Source: Globodera rostochiensis
Lineage: Eukaryota > Nematoda > Chromadorea > Rhabditida > Heteroderidae
Length of the DNA stretch: 64,000 nt
Reading direction: 5' to 3'
Assembly: GCA_018350325.1 (NCBI GenBank)
Contig: JAEVLN010000012.1
Coordinates: forward strand, 951,991 to 1,015,990
Part shown: one piece after another, positions 50,955 through 62,826 of the stretch
How the letters are laid out: each line of letters begins with the position of its first letter
Numbering within the stretch: the first letter of the stretch is position 1
Made by a program: the position numbers and the translations under genes
Notes under the pieces: generated by a model
The model's database searches: none
What the model was told of the DNA's origin: nothing
The model's input: the letters and a program-made list of their open reading frames with translations, nothing else

Positions 50955-53742
50955 ATGAAACAATTTGCTTTGTTTGTGCGTCGTTTTGGACAATCGACCG
51001 GCGCTGTTTTGGGCGGCATGGGACGCGCGTCGTTCAGTCACACGGCGACACGCGCGTCCTCGTCCTTGATGGTCCGCGACGCGCTTAACCAGGTTTTTTT
51101 AAAATTGTTTTATTTTTTGTCAAAATTTGAAACTTTTTTAAACGTTTTTTTGAGCCGTTGAAATGCAAAAACTGCTGCACCCATTTTGAACAATTTAAAG
51201 GGATTTTAGCACCAAATTGGAAATCTTATTAAACCGGACAAAAATATAATGGCACTTTTTTGATTTACAAAATTTGTGCTAAACAGTTAAGGAGAGGGCG
51301 TACACTAAATTAATTTTAACAGGGGGTTAGCCGATTAGCAAAAAAAAAAAATTCATAATCCTCCTGTTTAGGGCTCGCGGTTTCAAACCGGGAATTGCTC
51401 GGTTCGGTTATCCGAAAAATTTTTGGTTCGAATACGAAAAAAATTTCCAGAAACCAACTAAGCGACAACCCTAGGCTTTTGTCGACGTTTGATAGGCGGT
51501 GCCAGAAAATTTTTGCTAGGGTTCTTTTTTTGTGGACAATTCATTGCTGAAAATGTTCATTGTCAGTGTTTTAATCAAATTTGTAATAAAAAATATGTTT
51601 TTTATAAATTGGATTTTATATTTTCTCCCAAAATTCAAGGCCATGGACGAGGAATTGGAGCGGGACGACCGCGTGTTTCTGCTGGGCGAGGAGGTGGCCA
51701 TGTACGACGGCGCTTACAAAGTTCGAATGGCATTTTTTGTTTTGTGTCAAAATGTTTCCTTTTTCAGGTCAGCAAGGGTTTGTGGAAAAAGTACGGCGAC
51801 GATCGCGTCGTGGACACGCCGATCACAGAAATGGGTCTGTGCTCTTTTTTTTTTGGTCTTCCATTTAAAAACGAAAATTTTTTCTTCCAAAGCCCTGACA
51901 AAATTTTTGAATAGTCCCAGGCCTTGCGAATCTTGTGATTTTTTTGTTGTTGTTGGAAAAACCTGGGATTGGAATTTTTGAATTTTATCGGGGGTTTTCT
52001 CCATTGGAATCTCTAATCCGGCTCCAAGCCGGGGTTGGGTCTGTTTTTTTCCGTTTTAATGAACATTTTCTTTCAGAGCCCTGACAAGATTTTTTTTTTT
52101 GATGAGGTCAGGCCTCTCGCGAACACCCTTGGATTTTTTTTTTGAAAAAAACTTGTGATCGGGATTCCCGAATTTTTGTGGGGGTTTTCTCTTGGAAATC
52201 TTTAAATCCGGCTTCTGTAGCCGACCATTCCGGTCGTCCTGCTTTTCTTTTTTTGTTTTTTTCTCGATGGCTTTTAACATTTTGCTTTTCTTTTCTTTTT
52301 TAGGCTTTGCCGGCATTGCGGTCGGCGCAGCGTTTGCCGGTCTGCGGCCCATCTGCGAGTTTATGACATTCAATTTTGCAATGCAAGCCATCGACCAGTT
52401 GATCAACAGTGCGGGCAAAACATTTTACATGTCCGCCGGGAGGGTCGGTCCCTTTTTTTAAATTTAAATTTTTTTTTTAAAAATATTTTTGGCATACACA
52501 AAGCCTTGAAAAATGTACGGATTTTGTTTGTTAATGAGAAATCTAAAAAAAATTTTTTTTGTTTTTTTAGGTTCCGGTCCCAATTGTTTTCCGAGGCCCC
52601 AATGGTTTCGCCTCCGGCGTTGCTGCCCAACGTATGCTTTTTTCACCCGTTCGCCGCCGGCGCCACCATTTTTTTTTTTTTGTTGTTTTATTTTTTCATT
52701 TTGCTTCAGACAGTCAAGACTACGCGGCCTGGTACGCCCACTGTCCCGGCCTGAAGGTGGTCGCGCCGTTCAGCTCCGAAGATGCCAAGGGTCCGAGAGG
52801 GGGGGGGGGCTTTTTGTTGAAGCCGAGAGGGACATACACGACAAAAAAAATTTTAAGCCTTTTTTAGCTACTTTTTAAAATCAATTTAATGAATCCGTTG
52901 TAGCGCCGAGGGCGACGCGTCAAAATGAAGAAAAATTAGAAAAAAAAAACGCTTGGGCGACAAATTTTGTTTTTTATTAAGCCTACAAGTCGACAGCATT
53001 TTACATTATATTTTTTGTGTTTAGGTTTGCTAAAGGCCGCTATCCGTGACGAAAATCCGGGTAATTTATTGTAATTTTGCACACTTTCCATGAGAATTTC
53101 AATGTTTTTTGTTTGAAGTGATTTTTCTGGAGAACGAGTTGCTGTACGGCGTGCCGTTCCCGGTGACCGACGAAGTGCTCAGTGCCGACTTTGTGTTGCC
53201 AATTGGGCAGGCCAAAATTGAGCGGGTCGGCTCCCATGTGACGTTGGTCTCCTACTCGAAGGCGGTCCAAAATTGTCTTGATGCCGCTGACCAGCTCGCT
53301 GCCGAAGGCGTGGAGGCCGAGGTGGGCATTTTTTGTCATTTTTTTTTGTTTTGAAATTTTGGGAAGCATTGAGGAGCATTTATTTATTTGTCAGGTGATC
53401 AACCTGCGCACGCTGAGGCCGTTGGACTTTGACACGGTGCGCCGCTCGGTGCTGAAGACGCACCACATGGTGACGGTGGAGACGGGCTGGCCCTTCTGCG
53501 GCATTGGTGCCGAACTGTCCGCCCAGGTGGCCGAGTCGGACGCCTTCGACTATCTGGACGCGCCGGTGCTCAGGGTCACAGGTGGGATGCTTTTTCCATG
53601 CAATTGACCAAAAAAAAAAAACATATTTCCCCCCGCAGGCGTTGACGTGCCAATGCCTTACGCGGCAAGCCTCGAGGCGGCCGCTGTGCCATCAACCGCC
53701 GACGTGGTGAGGACGGTGAAGAAGAGCCTGAACATGGCCTAG
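50955..53742 (+). CDS. pdhb-1: Pyruvate dehydrogenase E1 component subunit beta, mitochondrial
   Basis: Beta subunit of the E1 (alpha2beta2) pyruvate decarboxylase of the mitochondrial pyruvate dehydrogenase complex. ATG at 50955 gives [16 protein letters not shown], a basic presequence without acidic residues. Exons then encode [168 protein letters not shown] and [15 protein letters not shown]. It ends at a TAG at 53740-53742 after SLNMA. The ThDP-binding EEV, MTFNF and transketolase C-terminal blocks are all present; about 360 residues, normal for the family. Every junction I checked is GT-AG and in phase. Confidence 0.95.
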
Positions 53743-54418
53743 AGCACAGAAGGACAAACACTTTTCAGTGTGGCACCACTCATTATTCCCACAATATTTG
53801 CGTGATCAAAAGCGGCGGCGGCACATTTGTGCCGAAATTGTTAAAATGAAATCCAAAAATAATATTTTAAAACACTTTTGGTCACGCATGTCGCAAGACA
53901 CGCTCGAACCCCTCCAAATTCACGTCTTTTTTACTTTGTGCCAAATTGTGCGGCGGTTTTGGACATTTTGTCCCGCGCTATTGCTGGTGACTCTGTTGTT
54001 GTTGTCCCCATAAATAGGCCAATATTTCTGCGATTGTTTTGACGCCTCAAGCGCATAGGAAATATAAAGAAATTGTAGTCGTTTCTTCTTTCTCCATTTA
54101 GACTCAATTATATTATAATTCAATTTAAATATTTTATAAATCGGGTCGGTCGTTGACGAAATTTGTGTTTTTGTTTAAAAAAAAAGATTTTAAAACTAAT
54201 AATAATTTATAAAAAGAAGGGCCAAACAATTTCGGGGGGACCAATCAGAAAACGCATCCGAGCTAAGGACGCGACGATTCATTCAACCTCGAAACTTTAT
54301 TTCTGCTCAAAACATTTTTGTTGCCATTCAAAAAGCTTACACATGGTGATTTTGTCAGATTTTGTTTTTTTTCTTCATTACTAACATCACTAAATCCGGG
54401 GCAATCCGCCGAGCGTCA
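53743..54418. other. Convergent 3' flanks
   Basis: Between the PDHB stop and the protease stop on the other strand. AT-rich; the stretch at 54127-54300 is similar to 59224-59370 (for example CGGTCGTTGACGA followed by AAGAAGGCCAAACAATTTC), so a repeat copy lies here. Confidence 0.5.
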
Positions 54419-56412
54419 TCAGACGATGTTCCCGTAGCATCTGACGTCGCCCTTAGTCTTGTCGGAAATCCAATTGCAATGTGGCCCAATGCGCGTAAAA
54501 CAAGCTGTAGAAAGAAATTAAATTTAATATTATTTTCGTTGAACATGGCGAAAAAAAGAGTTTAATTGTAAAAAAGCTAATTTGTAAAGCATGGGCCTAT
54601 CGCTTACATCGCGACTGGCATGAATGGCCCTTGGTCACGCCCAGCAAGTACCATTTTCCGTGTGCTTCGCGCATTAACGGGCCGCCAGAGTCGCCCTGCA
54701 AATTCAACTTTTTATTTCATTATTAAAATATGCAAATGCCTAATTTTTAATTTAAAAAAAACACCGGTTTCGTTTGTCTCGATGCCTGGATGTTACAAAG
54801 CATGCTGGGCGGGCAGGGTGGGCTTTTACGAAGGACAATGAGGTCTTCTCGTAGAATTGTTGTTGGAGCAGGAACAGGACGTGTCATGTTGTTCTCCCGG
54901 GCTGAGTTTTTGAAAATTGGAAAATTTTTTAAACATTTAATTGACTGCAAAAGACTCACGACCGCGCGTCCATCCATAGCCCAAAACATATGCAGCATGA
55001 CCATTTGCTGCAAGGTACACGCTGGGAAGGCAAATTCGGTTGATTTGCCAGTCCATGACGAGTGGTGCTTTTAACTTAAAATTATTTTAATTATTTTAAC
55101 GATTGGTTTTTAACTAAAATTATTTTATCCTTATTTTGCAAAAAATTTAACTTAATTTAATAAACAAAAACCTTTCCGCCATTTACCTCAAGAAGGGCGA
55201 TGTCGTTCTCGAAATCTGTTGCTTTCCGAAACTTGTCGGATTTGATGTAGCGCTGTATGCCGAGTTGAGGCAAATTCTGCAAATCCGCGTTTGCAAGGGT
55301 GACTCGGACGTGTTCAGGTGAAACCAGAAAACTTAACGGTGAATTATTAAAGGAGAGTAGCGATCGGCAAATCAGATTTTACAGATTCGAAATGTTTAAA
55401 TTCTTTTCCTTTGTTATTTAATTTTAATTAATTATTTAATTAATTGTATTAAGATATTTTTAAAATTTTAATTAAATTAATTATATCAACATATTTTTAA
55501 ATTGATTATCGGAATGTTTAAATGCTTTTCCTTTGTTATTAATTTAAATTTAATTATTAATTGTATCATATTTTAAATGGATTATCACAATTAATTTTAA
55601 TTCCTCACTGCGCTCCTTCCTCTGGCGTCCCAGTCATTTCGTTGCCTTTGCATCGCAAAAGCAATTCGGCGGGCACGTAGAGACAGTGCGCAGCTGTCAG
55701 AAGCCATTTGTGTCCAATCAGAACCCCGGAGCAGGCTCTCAATGTCTCTCTCTTGCCACCTTTTTTGGCCTCACACTCCAAATGGATGAACGCTGCCCAT
55801 GGCCAATCATTGCTCGGTGACTGTTGTCCATGTTCGATCTGTGTGATTTTTTTTTTTTAGATTTATTTGTAACAAAATAAAATTTACTAATCAAAATCAT
55901 GCTAATATCAAAGACGGGGCACTAACTAACTCTGTCGTTGTAGCTCTGGTGGTGGTGTTTCGTGTTGCCGCATTGAAATTCACGTCCTAAAATATATTTT
56001 AGTTGTTTAGCAGCAGAAGCCTTTTTCAATGCCCTCCCGTCGTCATGTCTGTCTCTGTTACGACGTCAGATTATGTGAAATTTTGTGTTCACGGAGTCGG
56101 GACCCAGTTTTTTGGTTTCGTTTTTAGCCAAAAGCCCCCCGGGGTTCCAAATCCGGCGACAGTTTGCCAAATCCCTCCGAATTCAATAAAATTCTGCAAA
56201 AATATTGACAAAATGTGTCCCATAAAAACAAATCCAATTTGATTACCACCTGCATCATCGTTTCTCACATCTACTTCATCGTTTGATGCTGAATCATTTG
56301 TTGTTCGGGTCTTGATTTTGTCATGCACCCATTTTCGAGGATAAACTGGTGTGAGATGTTGGACAGTTGCTACAATGAAGCAGGCAAAAATAATAAATTT
56401 AATTAATTGCAT
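54419..56412 (-). CDS. Secreted S1 (chymotrypsin-fold) serine protease
   Basis: The start at 56412 gives MQLIKFIIFACFIVATVQ, a clear signal peptide. Exons: about 56250-56412, REFQCGNTKHHHQSYNDR (about 55928-55980), then NDWPWAAFIHLE and CSGVLIGHKWLLTAAHC with the catalytic His (about 55625-55850). The Asp exon has DFENDIALLE (55190-55325), then INRICLPSVYLAANGHAAYV (54960-55070), SMLCNIQASRQTKP (54774-54905), GDSGGPLMREAHGKWYLLG with the catalytic Ser (54606-54697) and a last exon FTRIGPHCNWISD to a TGA at 54419. The triad is complete. In chymotrypsin numbering, position 189 is Gln and position 191 is Lys, so the trypsin-type Asp189 and the Cys191 disulfide are missing. Substrate is unknown; it could act in digestion or be secreted into the host. 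Confidence 0.88.
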
Positions 56413-57156
56413 TTTGAAATACCTAAATTAATTGATTAAATATTTTATATTTTGTCTTGTAATTTGAAATTAAAAATTAAATTATTTTAGACTAAATGTT
56501 TGCCAATCAAGAGGATTATGTAATGAGCGAGAAAAGTGCCAAATTTGGAACAATTGAGAAAAGCATTATCGGGGTAAATAGCTTATTAGCAGGGCTAACT
56601 TCCCAAAATAGGTTTTTTTTTTTTAGGTTTGAATAGCCTCGTTAAACGGCGAAATTTCCGACTAAAAACGTTTTTTGTGCATAACTTGACAAAACAAGGC
56701 TGCAGAAAAAATAGGTAAAGCCCTAAAAATCGCATCTCTCCAATAAATATACATTCTGTTCGAAAGAAATATTTTTGTTATGTTGAGGAAAAGTGCTCTC
56801 AATACACCACGGCGCGGGTGAAAACGAAAATGCCAAAAGCGACAAAAGAGCTAAAAATGCCAGAGGAAAAGTCTTTTCTTCATTTCTTCTTGCACTTGAC
56901 CCAGATCAGGATGACGTCGATGAGAAGGAGCCTGAAAATTTGCAGAATTTAACAAACAATTCCCCAGAAACAAAACAAAAAACCGGCACTTGGATTTTCA
57001 ATGGATTAATTATAATTTGTCTCTTAAAAGCCTTCCATAATGTTCAAAGTGCCACAAGGCCGGCAAAGAAATGTTTGCATACAATGCAATGAGAGCGGCT
57101 AAGACACGGCTAAGCGGCGTCATTGCGAAGCCATCTTTTTTGTCCATGCACTTTTG
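56413..57156. other. Intergenic, no gene seen
   Basis: AT-rich upstream flank of the protease. A plus-strand open stretch at 56793-57092 has no recognisable domain and no good start context. Confidence 0.45.
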
Positions 57157-57534
57157 TCATCCAAAAACTTGGCGGCTGATCAGTAGCTCCACCTTGAGAC
57201 GATTCTTCAGATTTGATGCCGCCAGGCGGCTTCGTCGGTACACCAGTGCCAGTGCCTTCACTAAGCTTCTCAGAGACCGCCTGCTTCGCATGGGAATGGA
57301 GATGAACATCGACCGTCCTGGTACTCCTTTCACCCATTCATTCTCTTCCACCAATAATCGCCCGCCATTTTCTGGGCCGTCGGACGGCATTTTTCCCAGC
57401 ACATTCATCAAATGATTGCAGGCTGAATGTTCTCTCATCTTTTCGTTGTGTACAAATGTTAAGAAATGGCTAAACGCCTCATCACCAGCAGCAGCAGCGG
57501 ACGATTCGGCATATAAAAGCTGCAAAATTTCCAT
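57157..57534 (-). CDS. Hypothetical protein, 125 aa, single exon
   Basis: Open from an ATG at 57534 to a stop at 57157. It starts MEILQLLYAESSAAAAGDEA and ends in a very basic stretch (RSRRSLRSLVKALALVYRRS). I do not recognise it. The opposite strand is also open over most of the length, so this may be chance; it lies divergent to F-box-like copy C, 190 bp away. Confidence 0.35.
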   Translation of the reverse strand: MEILQLLYAESSAAAAGDEAFSHFLTFVHNEKMREHSACNHLMNVLGKMPSDGPENGGRLLVEENEWVKGVPGRSMFISIPMRSRRSLRSLVKALALVYRRSRLAASNLKNRLKVELLISRQVFG

Positions 57535-57722
57535 TCATTTTTGAATATGAAGACAAATGCCGTATTCGGAATTGGTCGAAATGGAGACAGTATTCGGACT
57601 CCTCAACCCCGATGATACACCCTATCCCCCGGGGGCAATTCGTCCCAGGACCCTCCGAGTAAATCGAATTGCTTTTAGTCTTTGTCATCGGACCCCTAAC
57701 ATAATTTGGATTTCTATACAAA

Positions 57723-58982
57723 ATGTCGGACAACACAAGAGAAGGGGAGCAGCAACAGCAAATGCAGGAAATGTGAGTTTGTTTCCGAATGAAATCAATC
57801 AAAAGCCATTCCCAAATTTCAGTTCCATTTGTGACGACGTTTGGCTCGAAATCTTCGCCCTCATTAGCCCTCTCGAGCTCGGACATTTAATGGCGTTGAT
57901 CAGCGATCGATTCGACGCTTTGGTTGACGTGCACTTCAAATCGAGGAAATGGTCGTTGGGTTCGATGGCAATTTGTAACGCAACTGACGGAAACGGCGCA
58001 CAAATTACCAAATACCCAAGTGGACGGCTGCCAATTCCTCAAGGACCAATGCCAGGCAAATTGATCGGCTTCGAATACATTTGGATAAGGTCGTTTTCCT
58101 TTTAAAAGTTTATAAATTTTTAAAATTTTTTTTGAATTGAATTTCAGTTACGTCGACCAAACCGTCATCGAATTCCTTCAACGCATTCGCCGTCTTTTCG
58201 ACTCTACCGGGACAAATGTTGAAATTCATACCTTCGTTAGCCACCGCCGCAGCTGGGAAATTATTTGGCAAATGATTTGGCCTTTGATCAACGACAACAT
58301 TTGCCGCCTTCTTCTTTCGTACTCCGATCAATTGGACCGTTTGCGGCAATTCTCTCCGGCCATTCTTCGCAATTGCGCAAAGCTCCGTCTGATCGATTCC
58401 ATTGAACATTTCCCCGACTTCCCAGCCCAAGACAACGCCGATGCTTCTTCCAGCCAAGCCATGGCCAAATGGTTACTCACTCCCCGTGGAGATGGACTTC
58501 CAAAGATGCTTCTGTCTTGGTTTTATTCGGAAAGAATGGAAGGACTCAAAAGGGTAATTTTTTCTCATTCTTCGAGTTAATTTGAGAGTAATTATTCCCT
58601 TCCTTTTAGTCATTTGTCAGCGCTTCTGCGCCGGTCAATTTCATCGTCCGTCTGCTTTCATATTCTCTTGGCAGAGAACCATTTGAGCTGACGAACAATT
58701 GGACGGGGGAGCGATTGACATTTCGACGCTTTGACAAATGCTATTGGCTGTTGGTGCGTTGTCCAATTGTGCGGGAAGAGGACAAATGGACTAATTGGGA
58801 GAAGGAGGTAATTGCGTGGCAATGGCGCCGTCAATGGAATTGCGTCCACATTAACGTCAACGGCCTGCACATTGGCGACGAGTAAGTGAATGACGGAATT
58901 TACCCTCCAATTGTTAAAGCTTTTCCTTATTTTCTTCAGTTTGGTTGACGCAAAGGCCGGTCCAAGTGAGGCGAAGAAGTGA
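57723..58982 (+). CDS. F-box-like nematode family protein, copy C
   Basis: Exons 57723-57772, 57823-58089, 58148-58553, 58610-58881 and 58940-58982 give 345 residues. Starts MSDNTREGEQQQQMQ, then ICDDVWLEIFALISPLELGH, the F-box-like segment, then VDVHFKSRKWSLG, YVDQTVIEFLQRIRRLFD, AMAKWLLTPRGDGLPKMLL, SASAPVNFIVRLLSYS and WLLVRCPIVREEDKW, ending GPSEAKK. Intron positions match copies A and B, so all three descend from one gene; C is far more diverged. No signal peptide. Function unknown; an SCF-type substrate receptor is the usual guess for F-box proteins. Confidence 0.87.
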
Positions 58983-59410
58983 ATGGACAGAGGGCGAACA
59001 AATTTAATGGAGGAAATTCGAACAGAAAAAAGATTAATTAATGATTAATTGTTGCTTCCCCCTAACTTGCTATATTAATATTGGGATCTGTGTACATTAC
59101 TTATGTATATTCTACCATGAAAATAAAAATGAGCGTTTATTTTTCTTTCTTTCGTTAAATTTATCTAAATGTTTTTATGTTATATTTAATAGCCTGGAGC
59201 TTTGTACGCAATTCAATTTAAAGATTTCATAAACCGGATCGGTCGTTGACGACATTGTTGTTTTTGTTTGCGAAAAAGAGATTTAAAACAATAATAATAA
59301 TTTACAAAAAGAAGGCCAAACAATTTCAGGGGGATCGATCAGAGAAAACCATCCAAGCATAAATACGGTCGGTCAATGCTTCCCGCTCAATTCACCCAAT
59401 CGGTTACCGA
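58983..59410. other. Convergent 3' flanks with a repeat copy
   Basis: Contains AAAATAAAAATG near 59118 as a possible polyadenylation signal for copy C. The part 59224-59370 resembles 54127-54300. Confidence 0.5.
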
Positions 59411-62400
59411 TCATTCTTGATCCAAATCCTCTCCGTCCACAGTCCCCAATCGTTGTTGATGATGCCGACCGACATCTTTGCCTTGTTGATGGTTCAGCAA
59501 CAACGGCACCTCCACCAACTCGTCGTGGCACGGACTCAGTTCGCCGACAACAATTCGCGACAAGTCGGTAACGGTCACGTTCTGTTGCTGCTGATCGTTG
59601 CTGCTTCGCCGCCTGTGCCGCTTTCGCCACTGCTTCCGTGCCTCTACGGCATCGTCCGGCTCCGGCTTCGTACGCTTGGCACGTATTCGTTGGAACATGG
59701 CACGACAAATGCCGCCCGGCAAATGTTGGTGCCGTTGGATGAGCGCGTCGACCTGTTCAATTGATCAGCAAAATGTTTGTGTATTCTGATATCATCAATC
59801 TCTGTGATTGGTGGGTGATTTACCGCATCGCGCACAGTCCGTTTGATCTGCTCGGCTGACAGTGGCTGATCAAAAACATCATCGACAAAAGTCAACGGCG
59901 TGCCAAGATGAGTGATCATTTTGACGGGGAATCCGCCGTAGATGGGACACACGGGCAGCCGTGTGCGCTCGTAGATGGGCCGTGTCAGCCGACGGGCCCA
60001 GCGCGGTGTTCGGAACGCCTCGCGACAATTTTCGGTGAACATCGGAATGACCGGCTACAAAAAGTGGGACAAAATTTTCCCGTATAATGACGGAACGCCA
60101 AAAAATCAAATTTCAAACTGACTAACCGCGCCGGAGTTGAGCACCACTTTGGCAAAGCCAAGCCGACGGCCCCACATCAGCTCGTAGGTGACCGGGTTGG
60201 AGAACAGCGCCTCGCGCACACCGCCCGGGGCAATGATCAGCACATGGCCTTGGCTAAGCGTGGCCACACAGTCCTCCACAGTGCCGGGCGTCATGCAGAA
60301 CACCTTGCATATCATGCTCCAGCCTGGAGCAGCAAAACATTAAGCATCAATGATTAAGGTTGCCTGCCGTTTTTATGCATAAAAAAACGCGAAATAAGCG
60401 CTTAAATTGGCACCAACAAAAGGCCCCGAAAATAGGCACTAAAAATTTTCATAAAATTAAATTTATCGAAAATTTTGGTTGAGCAAAAAAAAAAAAATCG
60501 ATTTTAGGAGAGCTTTTTGTCCGAGTGAGACACCAATTTTAAATGAAAATTTTTGGATTTTGAAAAAAGTGATTTTTATAATTCTAAATTTCCCCCGTTG
60601 GGCATGCCATGCATCTCAAACCAACTGCGCGCATTTAAAACAAAAAATGTTAAGTTTACAAACACAACGCACCCGGAATTTTGAACACAAATTTGTCCGC
60701 CACACAATGAATGGTCCGCTTCTTGTACAGAATGCCCTTGGCAATCTGAAATTTGTTGAGAGTTTTTTTTTGGCATTCCGTAGAATCCAAAAAGTAATTA
60801 ATTAATTAATTAACCACCAACCACATAATAGAGATCGATGGGCGTAGGCCCGTGGTAGGCAACGATCATGGCGGGCCCCTCGTCGGGAATGTTCTCCAAG
60901 CCGTGGAGTTCGTAGCCTCAAAAAATTTATTGGATTGCTTTTTTGGACAAAAATTTCGATTTTTAAATTTTTACCGTGCCAAAGGTAACCAACGCCTTCC
61001 CAAAAACTGGCTATGCTTGCCCTGGCACCGTCCCAAACGCTGGAGGCGTACTGAAAATTCGAAAAATTTTAAATGAATTTTGAAAAAAAAATTTTTTTTT
61101 TGTCTTTCTATTTTTCAAAATTTCGATGCTTCAAACTTTCAAATGATGTCACAACGGAAGTTCGTTTTTGGAACAAAACATTTTTGCATTAAAAAAATGC
61201 ATTGCCAACAGTCCGTCAGTTATAATCCGTTAAATCCCCCCCCCCCCGGGGGGATGATTCTGTTCCTATAATCCGGCTAAGTCCCCCCCCCCCGGGGGAT
61301 GACCGGCCGGGTGGGGGCGTCCAGGGAAAATGTCGCCGCCGACCCGTGTTGATAATTCATTTTTGATGAAAATTGTACAAAAAATGATTAAAAATCTGAA
61401 AAAGTTGAAAAAATTATAGAAAATATAAAAAAACAGAAGATTTTAAAAAAGCAAAACCAATCCTCCAAAAAATAATTTTATTTAATTTTCAGGCCGTTAA
61501 GGATGCTCAAAAAATCTGGAGCCGGACCTAATCCCATTCAAGAGTGCCAGGAAAAAAAAAATTATTATTTTTTGTTTGAACCGACGGGATTTTTATGTTC
61601 AAAAATTCGATTAAAATTTATTTAAAAAAAAAATTTTTTTTTGATTGGACGACGCACCGCCTCGCGGATGCGATTCCGATGCTTGTAAATGCGTAGGAAA
61701 ATCACGCAGCCATAGCTGAAGAAGAGGAAAACGATGGGCAAAACGAAAACGATGAAAATTGGCAGCAGCAACCAAACAATGTACTGAAAATGAACCCGGG
61801 GGGGGGGGGGACACATTTAATAGAAAAATGTAAAAATAAATAAACAAACAAACTTCCAGGTAACCAAGATGCCAGTACTCGAGCAGTCCATTCACCCAAA
61901 GCACAAAGGAATCTGTTGAAAACATTTTAAATAAATGTTTCAATTCGAGCTGGAGAATCTCAAAAATTTTTTTTTTTGCCCTTTATGCTTCACCAGGACA
62001 AAAATGAGCCAAAAAAACAAAAAAAAAATTGGTTTCAAATTTCTCAAAGGCTTATTTATGTGGCCCTTTTGATGTACGCCGCTCAATTGATTTTTTTTTT
62101 CAACACAAACAAAATCAGGGGGAAAACAAATTTTAAAAAATCGAATAAAAAAATCCATATTTTTAGAATGGACCTCCCACAGATTCATTTGTACAAATGT
62201 TAGCAATTTAAATAAAAAATGCTGAAAAGCTTCGAACCAATGTGCGGCTGCAGCCATTCGGGCCAGCCCATGGTCGTCGTTTTGGAGATGTTCAACAGCA
62301 ACCAGTGCAATTTTGTGGCGGCTGTCAACAGCGGGCCGTCGTCGTTCAATTCCTGCTCCAATTGGTGGTGCTGGTGCTGGTGGTCGTCGAAGTTGTGGTA

Positions 62401-62826
62401 GTTGTTGTTGTCCTCCTCCGCCGCCTTGTCGTCGTTGTGGTTGGGGAGAATGGCCGACCACCACAAACGCATCAAATCCAACGCGCGCGTCGTCTCGCCC
62501 TCCTCGTTGTGCCCACTCTCTTCGGACTCCTTCACCTCCCGCGTCGATTGATTGGACCGCCGCTGCTGCTGCTGCTGTTGTTGGTACTGCTGCTGCGCCT
62601 CTCTGTCCCGCCCAGCACGGCCACCGCCGTCGCTGCTGCTGTTGACTCCGCCCCCTCTCGCCTCGTCACGCGTTCGCCGCCGCCGCTGCTCCTCTTCCTC
62701 CTCTCCTCCTCCTCCTCCAACCACCGAAAACAGAAGGAGCAGCAGAAGAACAACGCCGACGGGGACGACGAATTTGCTGAAAAAAGAAGAAGCAGTGTGT
62801 ACGGGCTCGGCTCTTTGGTTAAACAT
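59411..62826 (-). CDS. TMEM68-like membrane acyltransferase (PlsC/LPLAT-like)
   Basis: ER membrane acyltransferase; human TMEM68 makes triacylglycerol independently of DGAT1/2. Start at 62826 (MFNQRAEPVHTASSFFSKF), then a hydrophobic segment VVPVGVVLLLLLLFSVV and a low-complexity E/R/Q/H region. The transmembrane exons follow: DSFVLWVNGLLEYWHLGYLE (about 61858-61912) and the IVWLLLPIFIVFVLP exon (about 61667-61784). Catalytic core: SSVWDGARASIASFWEG (60973-61050), IPDEGPAMIVAYHGPTPIDL with the acyltransferase His/Asp block (60825-60917), VADKFVFKIPG (60675-60745), APGGVREALFSNP (60125-60323), VIPMFTENCREAFRT and YGGFPVKMITHLG (59823-60053). The last exon has ALIQRHQHLPGGICRAM (59411-59757). 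The N-terminal 150 residues and the C-terminal 70 are extensions not seen in human TMEM68. Confidence 0.87.
61225..61330. repeat. Poly-C/poly-G rich intronic block
   Basis: Two neighbouring CCCCCCCGGGGGGATGA blocks separated by TCTGTTCCTATAATCCG, in a TMEM68-like intron. No coding exon here. Confidence 0.6.

Noticed and set aside
54355..54546. Minus-strand frame LVLRALGHIAIGFPTRLR to a stop at 54355
   Set aside because: The phase set by the GDSGGP exon donor reads FTRIGPHCNWISD here, which fits the protease family; the other frame is a shadow.
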